Source of the DNA: Hericium rajendrae | Taxonomy: Eukaryota; Basidiomycota; Agaricomycetes; Russulales; Hericiaceae | Length of the DNA: 64,000 nt | Assembly: GCA_033439255.1 (NCBI GenBank) | Contig: CM065881.1 | Span: 744,001-808,000 of the forward strand | Reading direction: 5' to 3' | Part shown: piece by piece, positions 1 through 10,805 of the stretch | Layout of the letters: each line of letters begins with the position of its first letter | How positions within the stretch are numbered: position 1 is the first letter of the stretch | Notes under the pieces: model-generated | Seen by the model: only the letters and a program-made list of their open reading frames with translations | Databases searched by the model: none | What the model was told of the DNA's origin: nothing | Translations under genes and position numbers: made by a program

Positions 1-2
1 CA

Positions 3-2960
3 CGTCCCCGACTCCCTGCAGGTCCAAGGAATCGTACCCAGCCTCGCCACAAAGACGATTCACACGACTCGGCTGCATCCCCTCCCAGCAGGAGCAATCG
101 CGCCAGCGCCGAAGGCGTAGCCCCAGAGTCCCCGCCCGGTGGGACACATATGACTCGCTGGTCCTCGACATCATCCTCTCTTTACAGCGCGACCGATAGT
201 GTAAGCCGCAACGGGAGCACCACTGCACGCTCCAGACCTGTGAGTGAGATGCAGAGCCCGCCTGCATACACGGCGTCCGGTTCAAGTTCGCCCTTGCCTC
301 CATCATCCTCGCCACATCCATCGGTTCACACACCAGATTATGCCCCAGCATCATCACAGCCGGCGAGCCCATGGGACGATGGGGAAAATAGGATGGTATT
401 GTCGAGGGCGAGATCATATGGGCAGCTAGCCCTGGTCGCGGAGCAGAGCCAGTTAGACGCGCCTCCTCGTCTACAATCCCAGCAGATATCCACGCCGCCG
501 CCGACACCACCCGCCTCATCCTCGCTCTCCATAGCTTCGACTTCCCCGCTCCCATCTAGCTCCCCCGCGCCGTCCTTCACCACCACCACCACCGCCACGA
601 CGACAACAACTGCGCCAAAACCCGTCCCAAAGCAAACGCCACAACCGACTCCGCCACCCGTCTCCTTCGACCCACCCCCACTCCCGAACAGCGCCGAGTA
701 CAAGCCGCTGACGCTCGACGCTGCCCAATGGACGCTCTCCTCCGCCGAGCTGCAAGGCATCGTCTCCAGCGCGATCCGCGAAAGCGCGCGCGAGCGCTTC
801 GTGCGCCTCCTGCGCCCCGGCGTCGTCGGCGACCTCGCCGAAATCGACCCCGAGCGCGAGGACAGCGAGGGCCAGGCGCTGCTCGAGCGCGACCTCGCGC
901 AGGTCGAGCGCACGCGCCGCGCGGCGCTCGCCAAGTGGCGCTTCGAGTACGGCCGCCGCAAGATGGTCCTGCAGTCGCTCTTCGCGCTCGCCGGCACCGA
1001 CGTCGGCGACGGCACCGGCACCGGCACGCTTGCGTCCCTCGGCGGCGGGGGCGGGCTGAACCCCGCGGTGCTGCAGGCGCTGCTGGCCCAGCTCGCGCAG
1101 AGCACGGCCGCGATGGACGCGCTCGCGGCGACGCTTGTGCATGCGGGCGCGCACGCGGCGCAGCTCGCGCAGCTGCGCGACACGCACCGCGCGTCGGCGC
1201 TCGCGGTTGCGCTGCGCAAGCTGAATGCGAGCTATGCGCGGCGTACGCGCGAGCTCGTCGGCGAGCGGGAGAAGCGCGCGACGGTGGAGGGCGAGGTCGA
1301 GGAGGCGTGGCGCATCGCGGAGGAAGTAGCTGCGGAGGTCGATCGGCTGCGGGATGTGGTCGAGGGGCTGGAGGGCCGGCTCCGCGCGCACGAGGACGGG
1401 CGCATTGAGGCGAGTATGCAGACGGAGATCGATGAAGAACTTGAAGAAGTGGAGGTGATAGTGGAGCCGGCGGAGGAGCCGAGCTGCGGAGGTGTGCAAG
1501 GGAAGGGACCTATGGAGGAGGACGAAAGCTGGGAGGAGGCGACCGTGGACGGCCTCAGCCTGATGGAGGATATGACCATGACCAGCGTGAACCGGGCGAA
1601 GGTCATTGACGTGATGGGGATCGCCATCGCAAGTCAGGCTAGGTTGACGACAGTAGATGATGAGGAAGCGGCAGCAGCAGAGAAGGCGTTCGATGAGGCA
1701 ACGGAGGCGGCGAAGGAGGAGGAAACGAGGGAAGAGGAAATGAAGGAGGAGGTAATGAAGGAAGAGGAAGCGAAGGAGGATGTCATGAAGGAAGAGGAAG
1801 CAAAGGAAGAGGAAGCAAGGCAGGAGGAAACGAAAGAATCAGCCGTGGAGGAAGCGGAAGCGGCGAAGGAGGTAGAGGCAGCGGGTCAGAACCATGAGGA
1901 GGAGGAGATGGAGGTAGTTGCGTCGCCCTTAGACAAGGGAAAAGGGAAGGAGAAAGAGCCAGCCTCGGGTGAGGACGATAGAAGACCCTTCAAGGCCGGC
2001 CACAGACGCAGCGCCAGTGCAGCGACCACTACATCCTTATCGCGCCGGCTGTCCACTGCCAGTCAAGTCAGTCGCGTCTCAGCCGCGCGCAAGCGGAGCA
2101 TGCGTACGTCCAAGGCGAGCCTCCGCATGCCGCGGGAATGGCTCGCAACACCGACATCTACCCAGGGCGACACGCGCGGCAAGCGTGCGCGTAGCAGGAG
2201 CCGACGACGGAGCATGTCGGTTGAACGAAGCCGTCCGCCGATGCCAGAACTGCCGGCCGATGTGCAGGGCGTGCGTGACGACGTTGAGCCCGATGATGCA
2301 TCTTTCTTGGATATGAATGCAGAAGCGGGCAAGGGGGCAAGTGACGATGCAGGTGAAGAGCAGGAGGTCATAGGTCAGTCGATATCATCTATTCTGAGAG
2401 GTTTCATCTGGCTAATTCTGATTGCTGTTTCGTTTGTGACTGTAGCTCCGTCCCTTTCACTTGCCCATCCCTATTCAGCGGGGTTCGTGCCTCCAAAAAG
2501 GCCGCGTTCCCCTACTACACCTAATATCCTCTCGCGGTTCGCGAGCGCGTCCGGGCCCGCACCCGCGCCGACGTCCCCCACATCTCGATACCCTGATGAT
2601 CCCGAATCCACCAACTCTCTCACATTCTCGTCATCTGGTACATCCCAGTTTGCTTCCCATATCTTCCCACATGCCACACTCAGCGGAGCCGGCCCTTCGC
2701 GTCGGCGCCACCCAAAATCCAAGGCAGGTTCTGAGCCAAACATCCAGCTCCCGCTCTCTGCGCTTCCGGAAGTGAGCGAGGATGGCATCCTTGAGCGACG
2801 AGGTGGATCTCTCGATTGGACTCTGTCGCGGACTGCAAGTGTGAAGAAGGCAAGCGGGCTGAAACGAAGTATGTCGGATCTATTGCGGTTTGGGATAGCA
2901 CGTCGGAAGTCGGTGCCAGTACCGAGCGCGCTCGGAGGCGGAGCGCTGACGCGTTCGTGA
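3..2960 (+). CDS. 5'-incomplete coiled-coil protein of unknown function
   Basis: The reading frame is open from base 3, the left edge, so the ATG at 150 is probably internal and the true start lies outside the window. The N-terminal third is Ser/Pro/Thr rich and looks disordered. At about 700-1400 there is an Ala/Arg/Glu-rich helical region with heptad-like spacing, probably coiled coil. At about 1660-1900 a very acidic Glu/Lys tract repeats units such as KEEEAKE. The C-terminal part is Ser/Arg rich and basic. An intron at 2374-2445 (GT...CTAAT...TAG, 72 nt, a multiple of three, no stop) very likely splits the end of the gene; reading through it creates a false hydrophobic helix. The stop is TGA at 2958. 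I recognise no catalytic domain. A cytoskeletal or scaffolding role is only a guess from the coiled coil. Codon use is strongly GC-rich at third positions, as in the housekeeping genes further on. Confidence 0.7.
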   Translation, partial: RPRLPAGPRNRTQPRHKDDSHDSAASPPSRSNRASAEGVAPESPPGGTHMTRWSSTSSSLYSATDSVSRNGSTTARSRPVSEMQSPPAYTASGSSSPLPPSSSPHPSVHTPDYAPASSQPASPWDDGENRMVLSRARSYGQLALVAEQSQLDAPPRLQSQQISTPPPTPPASSSLSIASTSPLPSSSPAPSFTTTTTATTTTTAPKPVPKQTPQPTPPPVSFDPPPLPNSAEYKPLTLDAAQWTLSSAELQGIVSSAIRESARERFVRLLRPGVVGDLAEIDPEREDSEGQALLERDLAQVERTRRAALAKWRFEYGRRKMVLQSLFALAGTDVGDGTGTGTLASLGGGGGLNPAVLQALLAQLAQSTAAMDALAATLVHAGAHAAQLAQLRDTHRASALAVALRKLNASYARRTRELVGEREKRATVEGEVEEAWRIAEEVAAEVDRLRDVVEGLEGRLRAHEDGRIEASMQTEIDEELEEVEVIVEPAEEPSCGGVQGKGPMEEDESWEEATVDGLSLMEDMTMTSVNRAKVIDVMGIAIASQARLTTVDDEEAAAAEKAFDEATEAAKEEETREEEMKEEVMKEEEAKEDVMKEEEAKEEEARQEETKESAVEEAEAAKEVEAAGQNHEEEEMEVVASPLDKGKGKEKEPASGEDDRRPFKAGHRRSASAATTTSLSRRLSTASQVSRVSAARKRSMRTSKASLRMPREWLATPTSTQGDTRGKRARSRSRRRSMSVERSRPPMPELPADVQGVRDDVEPDDASFLDMNAEAGKGASDDAGEEQEVIGQSISSILRGFIWLILIAVSFVTVAPSLSLAHPYSAGFVPPKRPRSPTTPNILSRFASASGPAPAPTSPTSRYPDDPESTNSLTFSSSGTSQFASHIFPHATLSGAGPSRRRHPKSKAGSEPNIQLPLSALPEVSEDGILERRGGSLDWTLSRTASVKKASGLKRSMSDLLRFGIARRKSVPVPSALGGGALTRS

Positions 2961-3873
2961 ATATTTCTTTTCTTCTTGGTAATCGTACCGATGGTGGTAC
3001 TTGATGGTACGCCTCTTTCGATTTATATCTCTGTGGACGGGGCTGATGATCCATTGATTTGGCAGATATCTAATAACCTTTGCTCTCGTCCCTGTCATCA
3101 ACGCTCGTTCTGATTATGTTTTGTGATCTGTCCTCGCCTCGTTCGTTCTGAATGATTGTCCACTGTTGATTGTAAGTACTGACGATACCTTAACAACCTT
3201 ATTCATATCCAATCATGCAATGCTTGTCTCATCCTTATCGTTCATTGACTCATATTGTACTGTACTGTACGCATCCACGATATCATCATCTCTATCGTGA
3301 TTCCATCTATCCATCCATCCATCACGCATTGATGTCCCCTCCTTTTTGTCCCTCTGTCTTATGGAGTAATTTGATGCCCTTGAAGGTGCAGCTTTGACCT
3401 TGTCACCTTGGCGGTTGCTTCCGCCACAGATCGCGCAATATACATGTGGCAATCATCGCCGTCCTTTATTTGAGGCCCGGCCCGGAGGTGAGTCCCAACA
3501 TTCTCGTTTCAAAGGCATCTCAACGTGTAAAGGTTCAGAAAATCTAGTGCGTACGCAAGAGCTCTGTGGTTTTAGCCCTATCCCTTGGATCTGATTTCCA
3601 CACGCTCAGTCCAACAATTTCAACCCTCGTTTACTTATCGCTAATCGCTAACGTGGATCTTGCTCAAAGCTCGCAGGCCCACACACTAGCAACCAATGGC
3701 CCGTGCTTTGATTGCGCCAGTACAATGGAGCCACAAGTGAATGGCACTCTGCGGTCAAAGCGCTGCATGGACGAAGCTATTTATACTGAGCGCTCGGATT
3801 CGAAGACACCAATACCCACTCGTTGTCCCGTCTCAACAGTCATTCCCTTCGGAGCCATAACCCTACCATTGAC
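2961..3873. other. gene-less stretch
   Basis: No convincing coding frame. It should hold the 3' UTR of the upstream gene and the promoter of the F-box gene that starts at 3874. A short (ATCC)n-type microsatellite lies near 3308-3322. Confidence 0.5.
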
Positions 3874-5721
3874 ATGCCGCCCCGTAGACCTCGAAAGTAA
3901 GCTCATGGCTCACTAACTCATATTTCGAGCATGAATATCTAATAATTTACATTTCAGGATCGCCTCCGCCAAGACAGCACCTGCCGCTCTTCCTACGACA
4001 ACATCGTCAGTCGTAACGACCGCTCGCACTGCGCATATCAAGCTAGCCATGAGTCTCCCGTCAGAAGTTATAGCGGACATCTTCGGCTGGCTAGTACTCA
4101 TGTGGCCCCCATACTCCCTCGGCCGTTCTGAAGGCCTTTCCCTATATCTGCTTCCTGCATTGGAAAAGACACCGCTTGTGTGGTCATTGGGATGGATCTA
4201 TGTCACCCATGTTTGTCGGCATTGGCGTTGCATCGCTCTCGAGAACGCGTGCCTGTGGTCGAAGATCAGTTTTGAACTTGGACCGCGCTGGACGAACGAG
4301 ATGCGATTGCGCGCCCGCAATGTTCCATTGGAGATAGAGATATCAACTGTATATCGGCAGGATCTATCTAACTGGCGGGAAGATCTACCTGATTGGCAGC
4401 GCGAGTTCATCATTCTGCATCTCGCAGAGTTCGCCGTGCTATCGCTCCACACGGATTCCGACTCGTTGACCAAATTGGTGGCTGCGCTTGACCAATCTAC
4501 GCCATTCCTCAAGGAACTCAGGCTTCAGCCAACCGATCCGTATGTGGGATTCTCAGCGATCTTGCCAGTTGGCTCTGCCCTGCAACTACGCATTCTAGAT
4601 TTATCCTCCTGCGACATTCCTTGGGGTTCGGCAGTTTTTCGTGGCCTCGTCGTTCTTCAACTCCAAGTTCATGGATATGGACATGACTACGCGCCACTTC
4701 CTTGTACTCGGTCCGTACCAACGCTGGAGCAACTACTGGATACTCTAAGGATGTCGCCTTCCTTGCAAAAACTCACGCTGTATCTCAGTGGCTTCATTCC
4801 ACCAGAATTATTCAACAGCAGAAAGTCTACGACCGCCCCGCTCCCGGTGTCTCTCCCACAGCTGCGTCGTCTGTGTCTCACGGAGGATCCTTACGTTTCT
4901 GCTCTACTCTTTGCGCATCTGGATCTGCCTTTGAGCACAGAGATCATGCTGCTGGCTGTCACTTATGGGCAGCCAGATGACCACGATTCACTCCACGGCG
5001 TTGTGGGGCCACTGCGACATCGCTTCTCTCCCCAATGCAGCAAGCCTTTGCACGTCATTTCTATTGGTGGAGAGTACGACTGGGAGCTTACCATCAGCGC
5101 TACTGAAAGCCAGAGATATCATCTGCCTGCCCCGCTTAAGTTCGTGTTTTCCCACCACTGCCTAGGGGACAACGATCCCTTCTGGATGGACTGGCTAGTC
5201 CGCTTCTTTTCAGAACTTCCGCAGGGCTCGCTCCGTGGCATCCGAGTGCAGAAAGATATACGGACTTTGATGCACGGGGTCTTCGAACACCCAAGCACGA
5301 CGAATGTGGATGCCATCGAGACTACGGTCCGAATCTCAAAACGCTCATCATCGAGTTCATAAAGCCTTCGCCTATCGAAGTACCTTCGGATGACCGTTCA
5401 GACACTTCCGAATATAGCATTTGGGATAACCTCGCAGAAGCGTCGGACGGCGACCTCACGGGCGCGGCGCCTATGGATTCCAAGGGCACGTCGTCGACCG
5501 ACCTGCAAAAACCGGCCAAGATTGAGCCCATTGACCCTTTCGAGCTGTGCCCGGATCTGATCAAGCAGCTCGCGCTGGTTCTGGCACGTCGTGAGCGCCT
5601 GGGAGCGCGCCTTCGGAGCGTTGTACTGAAAAAGATCCGTAAAAGCTCTTGGAAAACGATTTATGACATCATGCGGGTGAATGGAGTCGATACGTTACGC
5701 ACCGTTGTATCCTTCGAGTGA
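3874..5721 (+). pseudogene. F-box-like protein gene, frameshifted near its 3' end
   Basis: Exon 1 (3874-3896) encodes MPPRRPRK. An intron of 61 nt (3897-3957, GTAAGC...CTAAC...CAG) joins in phase to exon 2 (3958 on). The F-box-like motif begins MSLPSEVIADIFGWL at 4049. It is followed by the block usual in Agaricomycete F-box-like proteins: LGWIYVTHVCRHWRCIALE, then LWSKISFELGPRW. The rest resembles irregular leucine-rich sequence, the usual substrate-binding part of these SCF ubiquitin-ligase adaptors. The first frame stops at 5362, but from about 5320 the next frame carries the natural continuation (YGPNLKTLIIEFIKPSPIEV) through to TGA at 5719. One net indel between about 5305 and 5325 therefore separates the last 130 codons. 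No GT-AG intron fits there. It could be a pseudogene, a sequencing error, or a gene truncated at 5362. Confidence 0.75.
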
Positions 5722-5948
5722 AGTGTTTATGTTGTTACGTAGATCTCAAGAAATTTGCCGTCATAGATATGTTGCCTTCACATGTATCATGTATTACCTA
5801 TATGCCAAGTCCATGAGACGCTTTCTAGCTCGCCATTACCAGGTTTTCTGGGATGGCAAACATTGATAAACGATTGAAGAGAAGGCAGAGAAAGGGTTTG
5901 AACCTACGATTAGGAGTTCCTGCTACCTCAACCTAGTCCTGCAAGGCT

Positions 5949-7664
5949 CTAGAACTCCGATATCTTTAGCTTCGAAACAACCTCCTTCAGATCGTCAAGC
6001 CAATCAGGGTCGATAGACGAGCATCGGATGAACTTCAGCAGCTCAATTAGAGTCTCCTGTTCCTTACGCATCGTAGGGCATCCAACAGGAGCTGCCTAGT
6101 AGTAGGAGGGTCTTCGAAGCTATGCTCTTCGAATTTCAGGGTCGAGAGGTCCGACAATAGCTCTACATCGTTGGGCAGCGGAGTCTCAGGTCCACCGAGG
6201 AAAGAGCAAAAGTCTTCCAGAAGATAACCCTTGACCGACAAGCTTCTAGGTGGGATGCGTTTCCATCTATATCTCCGAATGCCTCCAGCCACCCATCGCA
6301 ATGGAAGTCAATGTCCGATATCTGAAGACGAAGGGTGGGACGGAACGGAAGAGCATCGGAAAATTGGTGCACGATTCTGGACCTGTCGAAATGGCGGTCG
6401 AGGAACTCCAGATACATATGGTCCCAGGGTCCTGAGTCGGGGAAGGCGGAGAGGTCTAATGATCCGTGGAGACCACTGATTAGTATCTCTTGCGCGGCTA
6501 TGTACTTGCGTGTGCTGGGGGCTATACAATTGTAGACCACGCGGGAGAAGTTTTGTATTTCAAGTTCTTCATTCTCAGCAGAGGACACAGTCGCCAGTTC
6601 GAGATTGATGTGCAATGGCATTGTGAGATGGCTCAGAACGAGCACTACATCAGGCATTCTCCCTCCGAGTCGCAGTTCCTATAGATTTGAAAGCGTCACC
6701 TTGCGTGCACCAGGTGGGGATTTAGCAAATGTATGTCGGCGTCATAGCTCGGAAGGGGGCCTTTAATGAGGATATTTTGTAAGGCCAGCATTCTATCAAG
6801 TGTATCAAGAAAATCTGTGAATGTAGGAGCAACTGCATCGAAATCATGGTCAGGGTTGTGAAACAAGTGTTCAATAAGGAGGAGCTGAGTGTTAGCGAAC
6901 AACGACGATGTCCACGGTACAAAGACGTCGGTGAACTCCACGCGACGTAAGTTGGGGGTGTGGGAATCAGATAAATTGTCTGGAGCGAACACAAACTGGG
7001 AGGGGAAACGAAAAGCACGCGAGTCCCGAAGGAGAAGGGTATGCAGCATCGGCGCAGATTGAGTGAGTCGTCGTACGAAGGCTTCGAGCCAGAGATTGCT
7101 GACTGCGATTTTAAGAGCGTAAGCGTGGGATAAATGTTGAGCGATCAACTCTGCATTCCCATCGGCTGCAGCTACGTGGTCAAAGTCACCGTTGTCTCTA
7201 TTTGTGATCCTCATGGAGATAGGCACAGTCTAGGAGCGCATGAGCATGCAGTTGGCCCAGCAGCGTCCGAGAGAGAAAGTGACGCGCTTCCAGAGGAAAG
7301 AGTATCCCACTGCAACGTCACGCCACGTTCGACAGACCTGCAATACGAGCATCCAGCCCAGCTTGCGGATGCAGGATGGAAGCTATTTGCCGCGCACACG
7401 AAGTGGAGGACGTTCTGGTTCTTGTACATCGCGAAGAGGGGAAAATATTTTGGCGAGCATATCAGGTGGAAGTCTGGAGATTGGGGGAAAATATCTGGTG
7501 TCCGCAAGGGTTGTCGTCTCTTTTGACTTATTTCCTCCACAGCTTGTATCAACGCTGTGCTCCTCCGACCGAATTATTTGAGGTAGATCCATTCCAGAGA
7601 TGGCATGTGTGATGAGCCCGACAGCTTTTGTCGAAGACCGGACGGAGGCCAAGCTTCCTTTCAA
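5949..7664 (-). pseudogene. decayed F-box-like gene
   Basis: Read on the minus strand. The F-box motif is ISRLPPDMLAKIFSPL (about 7420-7470). In the same frame come KLGWMLVLQVCRTWRDVAV and FLWKRVTFSLGRCWANCM, then the leucine-rich part (for example VFVPWTSSLFANTQLLLIE). Two in-frame stops interrupt the frame, one just after the F-box (near 7380) and one at 7230-7232. Further stops and frame changes lie near 6680-6710, 6250 and 6070. The last recognisable stretch ends ...LDDLKEVVSKLKISEF with a stop at 5949-5951. With at least three stops and three frame changes, this copy is clearly dead. It is most like the F-box gene at 12648-14399 and probably shares a recent ancestor with it. The start at 7664 is only the first ATG of the open run. 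Confidence 0.8.
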
Positions 7665-8108
7665 TAGTAACAGTTTGGTCAGTGATATTGACTGAAATAA
7701 TATGATAAAGTATTTAGACCTTTCTGAACCCTGCTTTCAAGCAAAATATAGGAATTTTGGCAGGATGAGAGCGGCGATACGTGTCTGTTTGAAGCTGGAA
7801 CCGTGCTGGCATGCTGCCGCCTCGTATGGGCGCTAAGAATCTTATCTTATCTCTTCGCCTGACACCGCCGCCGTGAAGTTCAAGTTGTTATAATTTCAAC
7901 TTCGTCCTCGCCCGCATCTAGTACCGTGCAGTCTTCTCGTAACTTCTACCACTAGCTACGCATCTCTGCAGAGGTTTTTTTTCTGCTGCTGCTGTATCAG
8001 AGTGTACGTGTCCGAGGAGCTGGAGATCAGCCAAACCGAAGGGTACGTCAGAGATGATTTCTGACAAATTTTATTGTTCCTTAGTTGACTTGAAAAATCG
8101 TCGATAGA
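7665..8108. other. intergenic region with promoter-like signals
   Basis: No coding frame. It separates the two divergent F-box copies and holds a tandem GATA-type motif (7841-7852), a small inverted repeat around 7878-7899 (AAGTTG...CAACTT) and a pyrimidine-rich run near 7975-7990. A short leader intron with its acceptor at about 8107 is possible. Confidence 0.4.
7841..7852 (-). promoter_or_regulatory. tandem GATA-type motif
   Basis: The minus strand reads AGATAAGATAAG, two overlapping copies of the (A/T)GATA(A/G) site bound by fungal GATA zinc-finger regulators. The same 12 bases recur at 10095-10106. It lies about 260 bp upstream of the F-box reading frame that opens at 8109. Binding is inferred from the motif only. 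Confidence 0.35.
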
Positions 8109-9767
8109 CGTGGTCTAGCGCTGCCCTTTGAGATCTCGTCTAGTCATATCAAGGAATCCGGGGAAGAAGCGGAAAAGAAGCTATCTCGCGAAAGCGCAAT
8201 CACCACGACTGTCACGCACACTGGCAGCCTCGAGGCTCGCCTCACCATGCTTAACCCCGTATCTCGTATCCCGTCTGAAACTCTTTCGTGCATTTTCCGT
8301 CTGCTTGATGCACCTCAAAGCCTTGGTTTGCTTTGTGATTCAAGGAAGCAGCTCAGTCAAGTTGAAAGGCTGGGCTGGCTTGCTGTCACACAAGTCTGCA
8401 GGCGCTGGCGCTACATCGCTTTCGACAACGCTACCCTCTGGCAAGCCATTACGTTCTCCTTGGGCGGTCGCTGGGCAGAATCCATGCTTTTGCACTCGAA
8501 GCGGGTTCCTATCTCCATTGACGTTTCTCTGGAATCATGCAGTTCTGCAGAGGAAGATGCGCAACACATCGCTCGCCATCTCTCTCATGTGGAAGACCTC
8601 TATTTGGAAGTCCGAGATAATTCTTTGCCGACTTTCTTGAATGCATTCATAACTTCTGCACCACTGCTAGAGAGCCTCGAGGTCGATAATTCATGTCCGT
8701 CCTATACCTACCGACCAGACGTCATTTGCGCCCCACAAGACTTCTTCAAAGCTCATGCTCCCCGCCTCCGTGATGTCACGCTTATCAACGTCATCATTCC
8801 TTGGAAATCGGCACCCATTTTATTTAGCAACGTGCATGATCTATGCATTTTGTGCTTCAACTCGCGACCGGTTGCAGAATAACACTGGCTGCCGACATTG
8901 ACACAATTCCTCGACGTCCTGGAGAATATGGTACAATTGCAGAAACTCGATCTTTGCGGATGTCTTCCGAGAGCCGATGCTCATCTGATCCTCTCGACGG
9001 AATCTTCGCCGAGGCGAAAGGTCTCGCTTCCCAACCTCCAGGCAACCGAGCTCACCGGCGAGATGGTAGATCTCGCCCTTGTCTTGAACAGCCTTGAGAT
9101 CCCGACAACTGCGAAACTTTCCTTTTGGCCCACAACCACGGGAGTCAACCCGCGCGAAGACGTGCATCAATTTTTTCGGGCCTTGTCAAACCACATTTCT
9201 GCTCCTCATCGCACCCTTGTTCCTGTTGACAACCTTCGTGTCTCTATGCACAACGAGACCATCTACATCTCGTGTGATGTAGCCATCGAACAGCCCAGGG
9301 CGCTCTCGCTCGAATTTGAGGATGCCGCTCTGTTACGATCTGTCATCCTCCAGCAGTTCCTGCAGCTTCCTGTGGGTCCAATTCGGGTCTTCGACGTAAC
9401 TGGATTTATCATGAGGAGATACGAATGGCAAGATGCCCTCGAACAATCTAACACACGTTCCATCGAGTCTATAAGAATTGATACCACCTCTTTCAGACAC
9501 CTATCCCGTTTTCTAGGTTCGATTTTGACCGAACTCGGAACATCGCAGCCTACCGTTCCAATTCCAAGCCTCCGCTCAATGGAGATCTTCGGCCAACCAA
9601 TGTCAAAAAGTGCTTGGACGCGCTTCGTGGATATGCTGAGAACACGCAAAGCCTGTGGATCGCCGCTGCGTAGCCTGACGCTTTTCCGGGCCCCGTTCAA
9701 TAGCAGGCGTTTGACTTCGGACATGGCGTGGACGGATCTTGTTGATACAGTCGTCGTGCGGCCATGA
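8109..9767 (+). pseudogene. F-box-like gene with one in-frame stop
   Basis: One frame runs from about 8109 to the TGA at 9765, broken only by a TAA at 8880-8882. Residues before the ATG at 8247 (for example KKLSRESAITTT) look coding and match the position of the N-terminal helix in the intact F-box gene nearby, so an upstream exon ending at about 8107 is likely. The F-box core is MLNPVSRIPSETLSCIFRLL, followed by LGWLAVTQVCRRWRYIAFD and LWQAITFSLGGRW. After the stop the frame continues normally (HWLPTLTQFLDVLENM) and matches the other copies. A possible intron at about 8832-8876 ends in GCAG, but removing it does not restore a frame. The copy is either newly inactivated, or makes a 211-residue F-box protein that lacks its substrate-binding part. 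Confidence 0.75.
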
Positions 9768-10716
9768 GCGCTATCTCAGTATTTTCGTGGGTGCTATTTC
9801 ATTCCTCACATATTTTCTAGGTTAACTGACCACGTTTCAACTAGAACTTCGATTGAGTATTAGCTGCTGGTGGAGAATCTCGTATCGCTAGTAGGTTTCA
9901 TCACTCGATCATGTCCAAACTCACAACTTTTGTCATGTAAATACAAAGAATGCAGAGAACAAACTATTGAAATAGACCGGCCCCAAGTTACCGAACATTG
10001 GAACGTTGACCGCTCGGCCTTGTGTTGATACGGTATTTGTTTGAGACGGACAAGATATCGAGAGCACGCTGGTAATATTGTGGCGGCTAAGCATCTTATC
10101 TTATCTCCACGTCCTTCCCTCGGGAGTCGCCATAAGGCTCGGATTGGATTCACAGCAATTTGAACGTCTCCATTGACGTACCACTGACATTGACATGTTA
10201 TGTAGCACCGACACTCACATGATACACGGACGCCATATCGGTCACCCTTGCAGTGCGTGATGTGCTCATGCAGTGATGAAAATCGGCGGTGCAGCACGGC
10301 GATGGACCAGGTTGTAAGTCCTGCCATGCATATACTGTGGGCTGGCAATGTTACATATAGTGTATCCAGTATGTGCTTTCATTGTGCTTTCCGTGTGCTG
10401 CACCTGATCCATAGACTTAGGACTAGCTGTTCTGGCGCCTTTTCGGACTTTACGCACCATTTATCTGACGCCGGCAGTCGCGATCCTCCGGACAGCCATA
10501 CAGTTTAATTTCTCAGAGAAGCTATGTGCACTGTGAAATGAATTACTTCGACGGCTGAGGAGCGGAAGAGTCATTTCCGATGGTAATTCAGCTCAGACAG
10601 CTTTCTATGCCCAAGTTGTCAGTAACCCTGCAGGCATCGTGTGTCAATAGGCATTTCCGATGATTCCGAAATCAAGTCGACTCGAGGACCCTAAGCTTGA
10701 GCACGGATCTCTCGCC
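9768..10716. other. gene-less stretch
   Basis: No coding frame that I can support. It holds a second tandem GATA-type motif (10095-10106) and, at its right end, the promoter of membrane protein copy A. Confidence 0.45.
10095..10106 (-). promoter_or_regulatory. tandem GATA-type motif, second copy
   Basis: Same 12 bases as at 7841-7852, in the same orientation and also preceded by GCTAAG. It lies about 700 bp upstream of copy A. The shared context suggests a small duplicated element, or two independent sites of one regulator. Confidence 0.3.
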
Positions 10717-10724
10717 TATAAATA
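10717..10724 (+). promoter_or_regulatory. TATA box of membrane protein copy A
   Basis: TATAAATA, 82 bp upstream of the ATG at 10806, a good TATA match in a suitable place. No other gene starts nearby. Confidence 0.5.
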
Positions 10725-10805
10725 CTCTTGACTTTGTTTAGGTTCGCTTCTCGAAGGAAAACAAGATCCTGCTCAGTCAACCTCCATCATCAAGCATCTC
10801 TCGAA

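Noticed and set aside
338-1499. Long minus-strand reading frames (293 and 327 codons) opposite the first gene
   Set aside because: They mirror a GC-rich coding strand, have low-complexity Ala/Arg content and no start context or motif.
2400-2450. Transmembrane helix in the first gene
   Set aside because: It lies exactly within a good 72-nt GT-AG intron.
8832-8876. Intron that would remove part of the F-box gene before its stop
   Set aside because: Removing it loses residues that align with the other copies and runs into another stop.
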